Positions 1 through 9,463 are shown, counted from the first letter of the stretch. The stretch is DNA of 64,000 nucleotides from Candidatus Phyllobacterium onerii (GCF_028331445.1 NZ_JAQMHX010000004.1:124001-188000), one strand, 5' to 3'. Translations and numbers: made by a program. The notes: generated from the sequence alone by a model not told the origin.

Positions 1-73
1 TTCCACAAGACATTTATTGGAAAGTGCGATAGGATGAAATCAGTTATGCGTTATCAGCACCGACTGTTGTGAT

Positions 74-1900
74 GTGCAGGGGTGCCTGCGGAACTTCCGC
101 CAACCCCGAAAGACTGATTTGTCACATGTTTCAGAGGCTAGAAATCGACGCTTCCAGCTGATTCTAATCAAACCGTCGCACTACGACGACAACGGATATG
201 TGATCCGTTGGTGGCGCGCTATGATTCCCTCGAATTCGCTCGCTGCTCTATACGGCATTGCCCTTGACTGCGCAGATCGTGAGGTACTCGGTGCGGATAC
301 TGCCATCGACATCACGGTCATCGACGAGACCAACACACGCGTCAATATTCCGATGCTCTTGGATCAGTTTCGGCGGAACGACAATTTTGGAATGGTCGCT
401 CTGATTGGCGTTCAGTCCAATCAATATCCACGCGCTCTCGACATTGCCCGCCCCTTCCGCGATGCATCACTGCCCGTCGCCATGGGAGGCTTTCATGTGT
501 CGGGTTGCTTGGCCATGCTTGATGGAAGCGCTGTCGGGCTCGACGCATGTCGCAAAATGGGCATTGCCATGTTTGCCGGCGAGGCCGAGGGCCGGCTGGA
601 GACCGTGCTGCGCGATGCTGCGTCGGGCCAACTCCAATCGCTTTACAACTTCATGAATGACTTGCCGAGCATCGACGGTGCCCCTGTACCGTTCCTGCCC
701 AAACGTTATATTGAGCACACACTCGGCCTCAGCGCGAGCTTCGATGCTGGACGCGGTTGTCCTTATCAATGTTCATTCTGTACAATCATCAATGTGCAGG
801 GACGCAAATCGCGCTTTCGCTCGGCTGATGATGTCGAGAAACTGGTGCGCCTGAACTGGGCGAATGGCATCCACAAGTTCTTCATTACCGATGATAATTT
901 TGCGCGAAACAAAGAGTGGGAAGCGATCTTCGATCGACTGATAGCTTTGAAAGAGAAGGAAGCGATCCCGCTTGGTTTGATGATCCAGGTCGATACGCTC
1001 TGCCACAGGATTGAAAACTTCATAGAGAAGGCGAAGCGCGCTGGTGTCACCCGCGTTTTCATCGGGTTGGAGAACGTCAACCCGGACAATCTCATCGCGG
1101 CAAAAAAGGCCCAGAACAAGATCACCGAATACCGCAAGATGCTGCTGGCGTGGAAGGAGCAGGGCATCATGACACTGGCTGGCTATATCCTCGGCTTTCC
1201 AGCGGACACGCCCGAAACGATCAGACGTGATATTGCGATCATTCAGGAAGAGCTCCCGATCGATGTCATTGAGTTCTTCTGCCTTACACCGCTGCCCGGA
1301 TCGGAGGATCATCAGGTCCTGTGGAAGAGTGGCGTCGAGATGGACGCCGATCTCAACATTTACGATGTAGAGCATGTCTGCACCGCCCACGCCAAGATGA
1401 CCAAGCGTGAATGGGAGGCCATTTATCGGGAGGCGTGGTTGCTCTACTACACACCGAAACACATGAAGACCCTGCTGCGTCGCGCGATTGCAACTGGCGT
1501 TCCAGTCGGCAGTCTTGTCAAGGTGCTCGTCACGTTCGCGACGATGGTCCCCCTTGAGCACGTGCATCCATTGCAGAGCGGTATACTGCGTTTGAAACGT
1601 CGGTCAGAACGACGGCCCGAATTGCCGCAGGAAAATCCCATGATCTTTTGGCCTCGCTTTGTTTGTGGAACGCTTGCCAAGCATGTCATCCTTGCCGCTA
1701 CGATTGTCCGGCTGGTCTCGACGGGGTTCTTGATTTCGCAAAGCCCGGGCTCAAGGAAATACATGGATCGGGCATTGATGCCCGTCGGTGCTGATGATGA
1801 AGAGAAACTTGACCTCTTCACCAGAACGACAGGTGGTAGCGCGGCGGTGAAGCACGTGAAAAAGATTGCGCGGCTGACACACCCAGGTCAAGCCATCTGA
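74..1900 (+). CDS. B12-binding radical SAM protein
   Basis: Predicted cytoplasmic iron-sulfur enzyme that cleaves S-adenosylmethionine to start a radical reaction; the substrate is not evident. Residues about 28-175 look like a cobalamin-binding Rossmann domain. The radical SAM barrel follows, with the cluster motif CxxxCxxC at Cys229, Cys233 and Cys236 (GCPYQCSFC), then a GGFH-type and a LAGYILGFP-type strand. The C-terminal 170 residues are helical and unassigned. The GTG at 74 is the first possible start; the conserved-looking part begins near residue 27, so a TTG at 119 is also possible. The gene stands alone, 93 bases before a large exported protein on the same strand. The family call is firm; a specific reaction cannot be assigned. 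Confidence 0.85.
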   Translation: MQGCLRNFRQPRKTDLSHVSEARNRRFQLILIKPSHYDDNGYVIRWWRAMIPSNSLAALYGIALDCADREVLGADTAIDITVIDETNTRVNIPMLLDQFRRNDNFGMVALIGVQSNQYPRALDIARPFRDASLPVAMGGFHVSGCLAMLDGSAVGLDACRKMGIAMFAGEAEGRLETVLRDAASGQLQSLYNFMNDLPSIDGAPVPFLPKRYIEHTLGLSASFDAGRGCPYQCSFCTIINVQGRKSRFRSADDVEKLVRLNWANGIHKFFITDDNFARNKEWEAIFDRLIALKEKEAIPLGLMIQVDTLCHRIENFIEKAKRAGVTRVFIGLENVNPDNLIAAKKAQNKITEYRKMLLAWKEQGIMTLAGYILGFPADTPETIRRDIAIIQEELPIDVIEFFCLTPLPGSEDHQVLWKSGVEMDADLNIYDVEHVCTAHAKMTKREWEAIYREAWLLYYTPKHMKTLLRRAIATGVPVGSLVKVLVTFATMVPLEHVHPLQSGILRLKRRSERRPELPQENPMIFWPRFVCGTLAKHVILAATIVRLVSTGFLISQSPGSRKYMDRALMPVGADDEEKLDLFTRTTGGSAAVKHVKKIARLTHPGQAI

Positions 1901-1993
1901 TGCGCACATGGATCCAAGTAGTGGGCTACCGGCTCCGGCAATAAATGCTATCATCTATTTGACACTGCAATCATCTGGCGTTGGGATCATGCC

Positions 1994-4117
1994 ATGGGAA
2001 CGGGCGCACGCGTCATCATTGCAATTGCATTATTTGCATCCATGGGTATCGGGTGGCTGGCACTTCAGGATTTAAGTTTCGAGCGTGACCGCACCCTATC
2101 GGAATGGAGATCACTGTCGGAAGCCGAAGACCTCCTGAGGCAGAAGCCCATTCCAGAAGCATGGCCGGCGGGCTTGTTCATTTCGGAGCGCGGATTGAAC
2201 ACCGCACTGGAAAGCCTGAAGGATGCACAAATTGCCTACGACCCCGAATTCAAGGCAGATGAGGACACCGTCGTACATCTGCGGAATGTCGCCGTCGACT
2301 TTCAACCTGGCTTTGCCTGGGCATTCCTTCGCCTTGACGCCCATTCGGATAAAAGGGATCTGACTGTAAAATTTGACGGCCAAGCCTCCCTCGTTTTCAA
2401 AGGCATAGAAGAAGAGGCAAATGGGGAAGCGCAAGCCGTCTTCGCTCTTTCTCTTTTGAGACTCGATCCCGAATTCGGATGGGGATGGTCCATTATCAAG
2501 TCGAGGAGCTATGCTAGCGACCTCATTGAAACGGGTCTCATGCCGAAGTTCACCGAAGCTTTCACCTTGAAGCTCCCGTTCAAAAACAGCTTCGCCTATG
2601 ATTTGAAGCAGGATGTGACAGAGACAGTTCCAGTTCGCGATCCAAAAGATGAAAACTGGATCAAGGTTCAGATCGCCGTACCGCCAAACGAACTGGCGCA
2701 AAAAATTCACACCGCCAACGCTGTCGTCCTCGATGGCGGGATATGGCTGCTGACTGATTTCAACGAAAAACCAGTGGCAACCAGTATAGGTGAGCCCCCG
2801 CGCGAAATTCAGGATGACATCGTCAGAATGCGAAAAGATCTGGAGCGAATCCGGATACCCAAATTGAACGACGCCGATATTGCACTTTGGATAAACGGGA
2901 CGGTGGCTCACCTGGTTCAAGACAAATTCAACCAGCTCCCTGCTGTAAACAGGACTGCAACCGTCAAGTCGGTGCAATTCAAGGGCCGGCTTGCCGATCA
3001 AAAATGGAACGCAGATGTTCTAGGTGGAGGCGGGGTTTTCGCCGAGCTTGCCGACCCAGGAGCGGTAGCGGCAACAATAGCGGTAAATGCAGTCGGCATA
3101 TCTTGGACCAAAGGGCGACGCTTGAAGGTTTCGCTCAATGCGCAGGTCGACGCCAAGGCATCCGTAGATCTGCATGTCGACCCCTTGATAGGAAGAGGTG
3201 TCGGTACGACGGTCGACCTGCTCGGAAACACAGCTATAGCGTCCGGGTTCGATGCGGGCTTCGAAATAGGGGAGGTGGGTGGCAATACAGTCGTGATGCT
3301 AAAGCCCGACATCGGTTGCCGCGACATCAAGCTGGCGCTCAAGACAGACAGAAAAGCGGAGTTCGAGGAAGCTTGGGTATCGGTTCCGTCAGTCGGCGCA
3401 AACATTACTGTTCCGGTTGGCCTGCAGACCGCCCCGGATGTGCTGCTCTTGAGTGATTTGCCTTTTCAGAGACAGGGCCGAGGCCCGGATGGCAAACCGC
3501 TCAAGATCAAAGGCGGGGAAGACCACTTGCTGTTCACACCGGCGTGGGCCGAGGCCCAGTATGCACTCGTCCCAAAGCGGGTCGAAGGTGATGATGGAGG
3601 ACTCTGGATAGCAGCCAATCTGACCGCCAAATTGCTTGGCTCCGAGTCGGCAGGTTACGATCGCGCTGCTGCAGAAAAGAAACTGGCTGCCACGGCGACC
3701 GGAGGACAGGTCAGGACCAACTGCCCGGGCGAACCTGGCTTCGCGCTGACGATCGGCGATCTCGAGTTTGGCGGCAACAAAGAGCTTGTGAAGTTCTTCC
3801 AGGAACGAGGATTGCCTTTGCCGCAGATATTAGGTGGATTGCCCGGCATTCCTGGCACGGGCCCGACGATACCATCCCCAATATCGCCCGTTCCAGGCCT
3901 CACGGTTCCGACACCATCCCCGATACCGTCCACTACCGATCCCACAATTCCGAATACACCGTCCCCGATATCGCCTATTCCCGATCCCGCGACGCCGAAA
4001 ATACCGTCCCCTTTGCCGCCAACTTCCGACCCCACAATGCCGAAAATACCTTCCCCCCTACCGCCAACTCTCGGTCCGACGAGCAATCCGGTAGAAATGC
4101 TGCGCGATCTCTTTTGA
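1994..4117 (+). CDS. large exported or membrane-anchored protein with proline-rich tail
   Basis: I do not recognise this 707-residue protein with certainty; it may be related to DUF4403-type envelope proteins. Residues about 6-25 form one hydrophobic helix that would anchor it in the inner membrane or act as an uncleaved signal. Residues about 50-610 are a large, mostly polar region with alternating beta-like stretches and two paralogous-looking halves. Residues about 620-695 are rich in Pro, Ser, Thr and Ile, built from repeats of the type IPSPISP and IPSPLPPT. Such a tail could span or contact the cell wall. The ATG at 1994 follows the radical SAM gene on the same strand, so the two could be co-transcribed. 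Function unknown. Confidence 0.6.
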   Translation: MGTGARVIIAIALFASMGIGWLALQDLSFERDRTLSEWRSLSEAEDLLRQKPIPEAWPAGLFISERGLNTALESLKDAQIAYDPEFKADEDTVVHLRNVAVDFQPGFAWAFLRLDAHSDKRDLTVKFDGQASLVFKGIEEEANGEAQAVFALSLLRLDPEFGWGWSIIKSRSYASDLIETGLMPKFTEAFTLKLPFKNSFAYDLKQDVTETVPVRDPKDENWIKVQIAVPPNELAQKIHTANAVVLDGGIWLLTDFNEKPVATSIGEPPREIQDDIVRMRKDLERIRIPKLNDADIALWINGTVAHLVQDKFNQLPAVNRTATVKSVQFKGRLADQKWNADVLGGGGVFAELADPGAVAATIAVNAVGISWTKGRRLKVSLNAQVDAKASVDLHVDPLIGRGVGTTVDLLGNTAIASGFDAGFEIGEVGGNTVVMLKPDIGCRDIKLALKTDRKAEFEEAWVSVPSVGANITVPVGLQTAPDVLLLSDLPFQRQGRGPDGKPLKIKGGEDHLLFTPAWAEAQYALVPKRVEGDDGGLWIAANLTAKLLGSESAGYDRAAAEKKLAATATGGQVRTNCPGEPGFALTIGDLEFGGNKELVKFFQERGLPLPQILGGLPGIPGTGPTIPSPISPVPGLTVPTPSPIPSTTDPTIPNTPSPISPIPDPATPKIPSPLPPTSDPTMPKIPSPLPPTLGPTSNPVEMLRDLF
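3855..4085 (+). repeat. proline-rich tandem repeats inside the 3' end of the gene at 1994
   Basis: The coding sequence contains degenerate tandem units. The clearest two both start CCGAAAATACC and continue through TTGCCGCCAACT or CTACCGCCAACT, near 3998 and 4040. They encode repeated KIPSPLPPT blocks. Earlier units encode PSPISP and PSPIPS. Repeat number could vary between strains. Confidence 0.6.
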
Positions 4118-4640
4118 CTAAGACCTCGAACCAGCGGTGGGTGCAGGCCGAAACGGACTTGGAAGTTGCCTTGGTCGGATCGGTCTCCACATTAGTGGGA
4201 ACTATGACTGCTTGTGGCGCGAAGCTGGCTTCACGCTGTCCAATGTTCCAGGTTGGTGCTCCAAACGTTGGATAACGTTTCATCGGAACCGCACTTATTA
4301 ACGATGAGGATATGACGTCAATTTTCTTGCTTTCCCGCTTGGCTGAAACGTATGAGTAGACTCCCAAGTTCGGTCGCGTTGCCGAATCGCGGAAACAAGG
4401 ACTTCTCTAGCGTTCAGGCATGGCAAGTCTTGCGTTGGCGAAGCAGAATAAGCAGGGGCGCTGCCCCTGTCGCTGTGGAGTGACCGGGCGATGAACGTGA
4501 CACGCTGACGCCGCTCGAAGGTGGAAGCGGCCGATTGCGCGCAAAACACGTACGTCGGTCCGGTACTCTCTGATCTGGGATACGGTGACGCAGTGCGTGT
4601 TGGCCGTATCCATCCCGTTGGTTCAAAAGGAGCAACTGCA
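4118..4640. other. 523-base gene-free stretch before the amino acid ABC operon
   Basis: No open reading frame here has coding character or a convincing ribosome binding site. The only clear structure is a compact hairpin at 4453-4469 (CAGGGGC, loop GCT, GCCCCTG). The promoter of the amino acid importer presumably lies here, but I could not assign its boxes. Confidence 0.4.
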
Positions 4641-5459
4641 ATGAACATTCACATGACCGTCAAAGGCACGCTTCTCGGCTTAGCCGCGTTTTGTTTTGCG
4701 AGCGCCGCCGGGGCCGACCAGCTTGCGGACATCAAGGCGGCCGGCAAGATCGTCACGGCCACCGATATGCACTACGCGCCCTTCGACATGTTGAACAACG
4801 GCACCTATGAGGGCATGACCAAGGATTTGTTCGATGAGGTTGCCAAAGAAATCGGGGCCGAGCCAGTGTATCAGGATATCCCCTGGACTGCCGAGCTGCC
4901 GGGACTTGAGGTCAAGAAGTTCGACATCGTGATCGCCCCGGTGACCATTACGCCGGAGCGGCTGGAGCGTTACGGCTTTACCTTGCCTATTGCTGATGCA
5001 ACCGTCTCGCTGCTCAAGGCCGCGAACAACAGCGAACTTACCAAACCTGAAGACATCAAGGGCAAGACCGTCGGCGTCCAGCAGGGCACGGCGCAGTTCA
5101 AGCAGCTTGAGGCCTATGGCCAGAAGCTGGGCGGTGTGACGATCAAGGAATACGGCACCACGGACGAAGCTTATGCCGATCTCGCCGCCGGCCGCCTGGA
5201 TGCGGTCGCAGGCTCACTTCCGAATCTCACCGCTCTCGTGAAGAGCCGCCCGGAGAGCTTTGCTCTCTTCACGCCAGCCCAGTTCGGTGAACCGAAATAT
5301 TTCGCATGGGTTGTGCGCAAGGATGCTGACAGCGAAAGCTTCAACAAGGCAATCAACGCTGCGATGCTCAAGATGACCGACGACGGCCGCATCAAGGCTA
5401 TCCAGGAAAAGTGGCTGGGCAGCTATACCGAATTGCCCCGCGAAGTTCCTACCAAATAA
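4641..5459 (+). CDS. polar amino acid ABC transporter, periplasmic substrate-binding protein
   Basis: This is the SBP_bac_3-type receptor that captures an amino acid in the periplasm and delivers it to the two permeases encoded next. The 272-residue product begins with a signal peptide (MNIHMTVKGT, hydrophobic core, cleavage near GADQ). It then shows the family pattern GKIVTATDMHYAPF, GMTKDLFDEVAK, FDIVIAPVTITPER and GVQQGT. The ATG at 4641 is chosen because AAGGAG stands just upstream at about 4627 and the signal peptide starts there; an upstream in-frame ATG at 4521 would add unrelated residues. The substrate is not determinable from sequence. It heads a four-gene operon and is separated from the permease by a G20-C9 tract. 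Confidence 0.9.
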   Translation: MNIHMTVKGTLLGLAAFCFASAAGADQLADIKAAGKIVTATDMHYAPFDMLNNGTYEGMTKDLFDEVAKEIGAEPVYQDIPWTAELPGLEVKKFDIVIAPVTITPERLERYGFTLPIADATVSLLKAANNSELTKPEDIKGKTVGVQQGTAQFKQLEAYGQKLGGVTIKEYGTTDEAYADLAAGRLDAVAGSLPNLTALVKSRPESFALFTPAQFGEPKYFAWVVRKDADSESFNKAINAAMLKMTDDGRIKAIQEKWLGSYTELPREVPTK

Positions 5460-5464
5460 GTCGC

Positions 5465-5493
5465 GGGGGGGGGGGGGGGGGGGGCCCCCCCCC
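5465..5493. repeat. G20-C9 homopolymer tract, possible hairpin
   Basis: Twenty G residues run directly into nine C residues between the receptor gene (stop at 5459) and the permease (start 5519). With the flanking GCG and CGC it can fold into a pure G:C stem of about 12 pairs. Position between a receptor gene and its permease matches the classical site of mRNA-stabilising stem-loops that raise receptor expression. A tract this uniform is also a typical place for assembly error or for length variation by slippage. Confidence 0.6.
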
Positions 5494-5518
5494 GCGCGCT
5501 TGGGCATAGTGAGGGTGG

Positions 5519-6166
5519 ATGTTTTCCCTAGCGGTATTCTTTCAAAGCTTCGGGCCGTTGTTCTGGGCAGCGCGATATACACTGCTGATCTCGGTTTTGG
5601 GCATCGGATTGGGTATTGTGATTGGCACGCTGATTTGTGCCGCTCGCCTGTCGCCGTACCCGCCACTGCGCCGCTTTGCGGCCATTTGGGTCAGTTTCTT
5701 GCGCGGCGTGCCGCTGCTGGTGCAATTGCTGGTGTTCTACTATGCCTTGCCGGTTATCGGCCTGGACGTGCCAGCAATGGTCGCCGCCGTGGTGACCGTG
5801 GGCATCTGCGCCAGCGCTTATATCTCCGAAATCTGGCGCGGCGCGATCGCGGCGTTACCGAAAGGACAAGCTGAGGCTGCGGTCGCCATCGGCATGACGC
5901 CCGTCGACGTATGGACCCGGGTTATCCTCCCACAAGCCGTGACGCTATCGCTGCCGGCGTTGATCAATGAACTTATCCTGCTTGTGAAGGCGTCTTCACT
6001 GGTTTCGGTCGTCGGCATTCTCGAAATCACGCGCGCCAGCCAAGCGCAGGCCGCCACCACCTTCCGTCCGCTTGAAGTCTATATAGCGGCGGCCTGCATC
6101 TATCTGCTGATCAATCTGTGCCTGGCGGCGCTGGGACGTTATCTCGAACACAGGACGGCCGTCTGA
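5519..6166 (+). CDS. polar amino acid ABC transporter permease, first subunit
   Basis: Integral inner-membrane subunit of the His/Glu/Gln/Arg/opine class. The 215 residues include about five membrane segments and the EAA loop around ISEIWRGAIAALPKGQAEAAVAIGM, which docks on the ATPase. SFLRGVPLLVQLLVFYY is the usual family signature of these permeases. The ATG at 5519 is preceded by GAGGGTGG. Its stop overlaps the start of the second permease by one base (TGATG), indicating translational coupling. Substrate unknown. Confidence 0.9.
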   Translation: MFSLAVFFQSFGPLFWAARYTLLISVLGIGLGIVIGTLICAARLSPYPPLRRFAAIWVSFLRGVPLLVQLLVFYYALPVIGLDVPAMVAAVVTVGICASAYISEIWRGAIAALPKGQAEAAVAIGMTPVDVWTRVILPQAVTLSLPALINELILLVKASSLVSVVGILEITRASQAQAATTFRPLEVYIAAACIYLLINLCLAALGRYLEHRTAV

Positions 6167-6828
6167 TGGAATGGAGCGTTCTGCAGCAATACGGCCCCTC
6201 GCTGCTGAAGGGCTTCGGCAATACCATCCTGTGCTGGGCGCTTGGCACGGTCTTCGGCATGGCGCTTGGCCTCGTCATCGCGCTCGTTCAACGCTATGCG
6301 CCACGCTGGGTGACATGGATCGTCCAGGCCTATATCGAAGTGATCCGCGGCACGCCCTTCCTCGTCCAGTTGTTCGTGCTCTACTATGGCGGTCCGCTCG
6401 TCGGCCTGCGCCTTGACGCGCTGCCTGCAGGCCTGCTGGGTCTGACGATCTATGGCAGTCCCTACTTCGCGGAGATATTTCGTTCGGGCTTCCGCGCCGT
6501 ACCCGATGGCCAGATCGAGGCGGCCCGTGCGATCGGCATGTCCGAATCGGATATCGTGCGACGAATCCTACTGCCTCTGGGCCTGGTCTCTGCTCTGCCA
6601 GCGCTGGTAAACTTCTCGATTATCCTCACCAAGGAAACGGTCATTCTGTCGATTATAACCGTTCCCGAACTGCTGTATCAGGTGCAGCGCATGTCCGCCG
6701 AAACCTTCCGCTACGTGGAGGCAAACCTGGTGCTGGCGTTGTTCTTCTGGGGCCTGGTCGAGACGATCTCGCGCGTCGGACTCAGATTGGAAGCGCGCAT
6801 CACGAAACATCTGATCGAAAGGACGTAA
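6166..6828 (+). CDS. polar amino acid ABC transporter permease, second subunit
   Basis: Second inner-membrane subunit, 220 residues, homologous to the preceding gene. It carries VIRGTPFLVQLFVLYYGGP and the EAA loop FAEIFRSGFRAVPDGQIEAARAIGM. The ATG at 6166 overlaps the previous stop; an upstream in-frame ATG at 6118 lies inside the first permease and would add non-family residues. It ends one base before the ATPase gene. The two permeases probably form a heterodimer. Confidence 0.9.
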   Translation: MEWSVLQQYGPSLLKGFGNTILCWALGTVFGMALGLVIALVQRYAPRWVTWIVQAYIEVIRGTPFLVQLFVLYYGGPLVGLRLDALPAGLLGLTIYGSPYFAEIFRSGFRAVPDGQIEAARAIGMSESDIVRRILLPLGLVSALPALVNFSIILTKETVILSIITVPELLYQVQRMSAETFRYVEANLVLALFFWGLVETISRVGLRLEARITKHLIERT

Positions 6829-6829
6829 G

Positions 6830-7603
6830 ATGCCTGCTGCGTCATCAGTCGAAATGCGCAAGGTCAACAAATACTACGACAAGTTTCAAGCGTTGAAAGA
6901 CATTGATCTATCGATACCGCCAGGCAAGGTCACCTGTCTCATTGGCCCTTCGGGTTCGGGAAAGTCGACCCTTCTTCGCTGCATAAATTTCCTCGAAGAG
7001 TATGATTCCGGTGAAGTCCGCATTGACGGTCAGCTTATCGGCTATGATGCGCCCAACAAGAAGATGTCGGGCCGCAGGCTCCGCGAGATGCGCCGATCGA
7101 TCGGCATGGTGTTCCAGCAGTTCAACCTCTGGCCGCACATGACCGCCAGGGAGAATGTGGCTGAGGGGTTGATCCGCGTGCGCCGAATATCGAAAGCCGA
7201 TGCGGATCGGCGTGCCAGCGAGGCGCTGGCCAAGGTTGGACTGGCAGACAAGAGCGCAAGCCATCCATCGCGGCTTTCCGGCGGTCAGCAACAGCGCGTT
7301 GCAATTGCCCGCGCAATCGCCATGGAACCCAGGCTGATGCTTTTCGATGAGCCGACATCCGCGCTTGACCCGGAACTTGTGGGCGAGGTGCTGAGCGTCA
7401 TGAGGACGTTGGCTGGAGAGGGGATGACGATGGTGGTGGTAACGCATGAAATGGGTTTCGCCGCCCATGTTGCGGATCAGGTGGGCTTCATGGAAAAAGG
7501 CGAACTGGTCAGCGTGGACAGCCCCGATCGCATCCTGCATCATCCCGAAGATCCGCGTATTCAGTCGTTCCTGCGTACCTATCACGAGCGCAACAGCTTT
7601 TAA
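6830..7603 (+). CDS. polar amino acid ABC transporter ATP-binding protein
   Basis: Cytoplasmic ATPase that powers the importer encoded by the three preceding genes. All nucleotide-binding motifs are intact in 257 residues: Walker A GPSGSGKST, Q-loop GMVFQQFNLWPHMT, signature LSGGQQQRVAIARA, Walker B LMLFDEPTSALDPE and the H-loop VVVTHEMGF. This is the GlnQ/HisP class. It is the last gene of the operon and converges on the peptidase E gene. Confidence 0.92.
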   Translation: MPAASSVEMRKVNKYYDKFQALKDIDLSIPPGKVTCLIGPSGSGKSTLLRCINFLEEYDSGEVRIDGQLIGYDAPNKKMSGRRLREMRRSIGMVFQQFNLWPHMTARENVAEGLIRVRRISKADADRRASEALAKVGLADKSASHPSRLSGGQQQRVAIARAIAMEPRLMLFDEPTSALDPELVGEVLSVMRTLAGEGMTMVVVTHEMGFAAHVADQVGFMEKGELVSVDSPDRILHHPEDPRIQSFLRTYHERNSF

Positions 7604-7661
7604 GTCAACAAGCGTTAAGGCTTCCCAGCTGGCGCGAAGCGGTATTTTGTTTTTGTGAGAA

Positions 7662-7675
7662 AGGCTAGCTAGCCT
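7662..7675. repeat. 14-base perfect palindrome between convergent genes
   Basis: AGGCTAGCTAGCCT lies between the ATPase stop and the peptidase stop and touches the latter. There is no T run after it, so it is not a canonical terminator; it may help separate the two convergent transcripts. Confidence 0.35.
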
Positions 7676-8292
7676 CAAATCACCCTGAATGAATCGCCCA
7701 CAACGTGGATGACCTGATCATCGTTGAGGCCGAGGCACATCGTCCCGTTGCCTTCAAACGCGTTGTAGGTTTTCTGAACCAAAGCCCTGAAGCTGGCATG
7801 ATCCATGTGTGGCAGGATCGAGAAATTCACCAGGTTGAGACCAATATCGTTGTTTTGCTCCGCCTTTGATCGGTCGTCCAGGGCGTCCGCATAACCGATG
7901 TCCGGCGTCACGACAATCGAGCCGGCGCTTGAGCCAATATAGACCAGTCCTTCCCCAATCCGTTCGCGCACGTGATCAAAGAAGCCGCTTTTGCGCATTT
8001 GGTCGAGGAGGTAGAAGGTGTTACCTCCGCTCATGTAAACGGCACTGACCTTGCAGAGAGCGGCCTTCACCTCATCCGCCGTCTTGCCAACGAGATCATA
8101 GTCAATAACCTCAAAACCGATTTCTTCAAATGGGCGGTAGTGGCCCTCGTAATCCGGCTTCCATCCTTCGCCGTAAGCCGCAGTGGGAACGATCATGAGT
8201 TTCGTGCCCGCAAATCTGTCCGCGAGGATCGAACGGATTTTTGGAAAACCTGAGGTGAGCTCGGACGCGAGCAATAGTTCCTGCGATTTCAT
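7675..8292 (-). CDS. peptidase E family (S51) dipeptidase
   Basis: Serine peptidase of the PepE (alpha-aspartyl dipeptidase) family, probably cytoplasmic. The 205-residue protein has VYMSGGNTFYLL and the nucleophile elbow YIGSSAGSIV, with the catalytic Ser inside GSSAGS. The ATG at 8292 (MKSQELLLAS) is preferred over the longer frame from 8430, because AAAGGT stands just upstream and the family begins near here. It points towards the amino acid importer, so a role in peptide use is plausible but only inferred. Confidence 0.8.
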   Translation of the reverse strand: MKSQELLLASELTSGFPKIRSILADRFAGTKLMIVPTAAYGEGWKPDYEGHYRPFEEIGFEVIDYDLVGKTADEVKAALCKVSAVYMSGGNTFYLLDQMRKSGFFDHVRERIGEGLVYIGSSAGSIVVTPDIGYADALDDRSKAEQNNDIGLNLVNFSILPHMDHASFRALVQKTYNAFEGNGTMCLGLNDDQVIHVVGDSFRVI

Positions 8293-8578
8293 AGACCTTT
8301 GATGAATCGCCGGGCCGAAGATGTCAACATCGGCACTATTGCCGTGGGCGCTTCGGTGGTTGCCTTGTAATGGCAATCGGACAGTCGCCTTCCTGTTCGC
8401 ATGTGCGAAACGGCGCTTCTTTCGAAGCAAAATGTCAAAAAAGTATCAATCATGTGGCGCTACCGTAGTAGCCTTCGGGCTATATGACAGCTACGTTCCA
8501 AGCGCGCTTGTGAAAATGCTTCTGGGAGGAGGCGTCCTGTTAGGACCGCAAGTTGAGAGGCGCAAGGAGGAGATTCAA

Positions 8579-9463
8579 GTGAATCCAGATTTGGAAGTCG
8601 TCCAGATCGGCCGCGGCGAGTCGTTCAAGGCTTGGGAGCACGGCTATCCCTTCCACACCGTGCGCTGGCACTTTCATCCGGAATACGAAATACATCACGT
8701 CGTCGCGACAACCGGGAGATATTTCGTAGGCGACTTCATCGGTGAGTTCGAACCGGACAATCTGGTTCTCACCGGCCCCAATTTGCCGCATAACTGGGTA
8801 AGCAACATTCCTGCCGGCACCTGCATACCCTTGCGGGGCAGGGTGGTGCAATTCAACGAAGCGTTCATAACGGACGCCACCAACGTCTTTCCCGAGCTGG
8901 CGGCGTGCCTGCCCATGTTGGAGCTCAGTCGGCGCGGAGCGCTGTTTTCCGCAGCGACGGCAGGTGCGGTCGGACCGATGTTGAAGGAACTTGTGGCAGC
9001 CAAAGGCTTGCGGCGCATCGAACTCTTTATCGGGGTGTTGAATGCAATGAGTTCCGCGACGGGAACGCGTTCGCTGGCAAGCTCGCGATACATGCCCGAT
9101 CCGTCTGGATTCATGTCGGCTGGCGTCAACCAGGCTCTTTTGTACATCAACAGCCACCTGACCGAACCCTTCAGCGAGGGGGATCTCGCTGGCCTGACGG
9201 GACAAAGCGCCAGTGCTTTCTCGCGCAGTTTTCGCCGCCACACCGGCATGGCGCTCGTCCAGTACGTCAATCGGCTGCGCATTAATTTCGCGTGCCATCT
9301 GCTTATGAGCGAGCCCGCAATGACCATTACCGACATCTGTTTCGCGGCGGGTTTCAACAATATTTCCAACTTCAATCGCCATTTCCTGGCGCAAAAGGGG
9401 ATGGCCCCTTCGCGCTTTAAAACATTATTGGCACAGAACGTTAGAGCGGTGGAGGCCGCATAA
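8579..9463 (+). CDS. AraC-family transcriptional regulator of the pentitol operon
   Basis: Likely DNA-binding regulator of the operon that follows. The N-terminal part is a cupin-like sensor (FHTVRWHFHPEYEIHHVV, FEPDNLVLTGPNLPHNWVS). The C-terminal 100 residues carry two helix-turn-helix motifs, including SEGDLAGLTGQSASAFSRSF and ITDICFAAGFNNISNFNR. The GTG at 8579 is chosen because a perfect AAGGAGG lies at 8564-8570, eight bases away; the frame is open back to 8321 but that part has no family character. The regulator is 182 bases before the binding-protein gene on the same strand. The inducer is probably a pentitol, by context only. Confidence 0.85.
   Translation: MNPDLEVVQIGRGESFKAWEHGYPFHTVRWHFHPEYEIHHVVATTGRYFVGDFIGEFEPDNLVLTGPNLPHNWVSNIPAGTCIPLRGRVVQFNEAFITDATNVFPELAACLPMLELSRRGALFSAATAGAVGPMLKELVAAKGLRRIELFIGVLNAMSSATGTRSLASSRYMPDPSGFMSAGVNQALLYINSHLTEPFSEGDLAGLTGQSASAFSRSFRRHTGMALVQYVNRLRINFACHLLMSEPAMTITDICFAAGFNNISNFNRHFLAQKGMAPSRFKTLLAQNVRAVEAA

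Noticed and set aside
7662-7675. Terminator between the amino acid ATPase and peptidase E genes
   Set aside because: The 14-base palindrome has no T run on either side and is too short to call with confidence.
8321-8578. N-terminal extension of the AraC regulator
   Set aside because: The frame is open but lacks family character, while AAGGAGG before GTG 8579 marks the true start.
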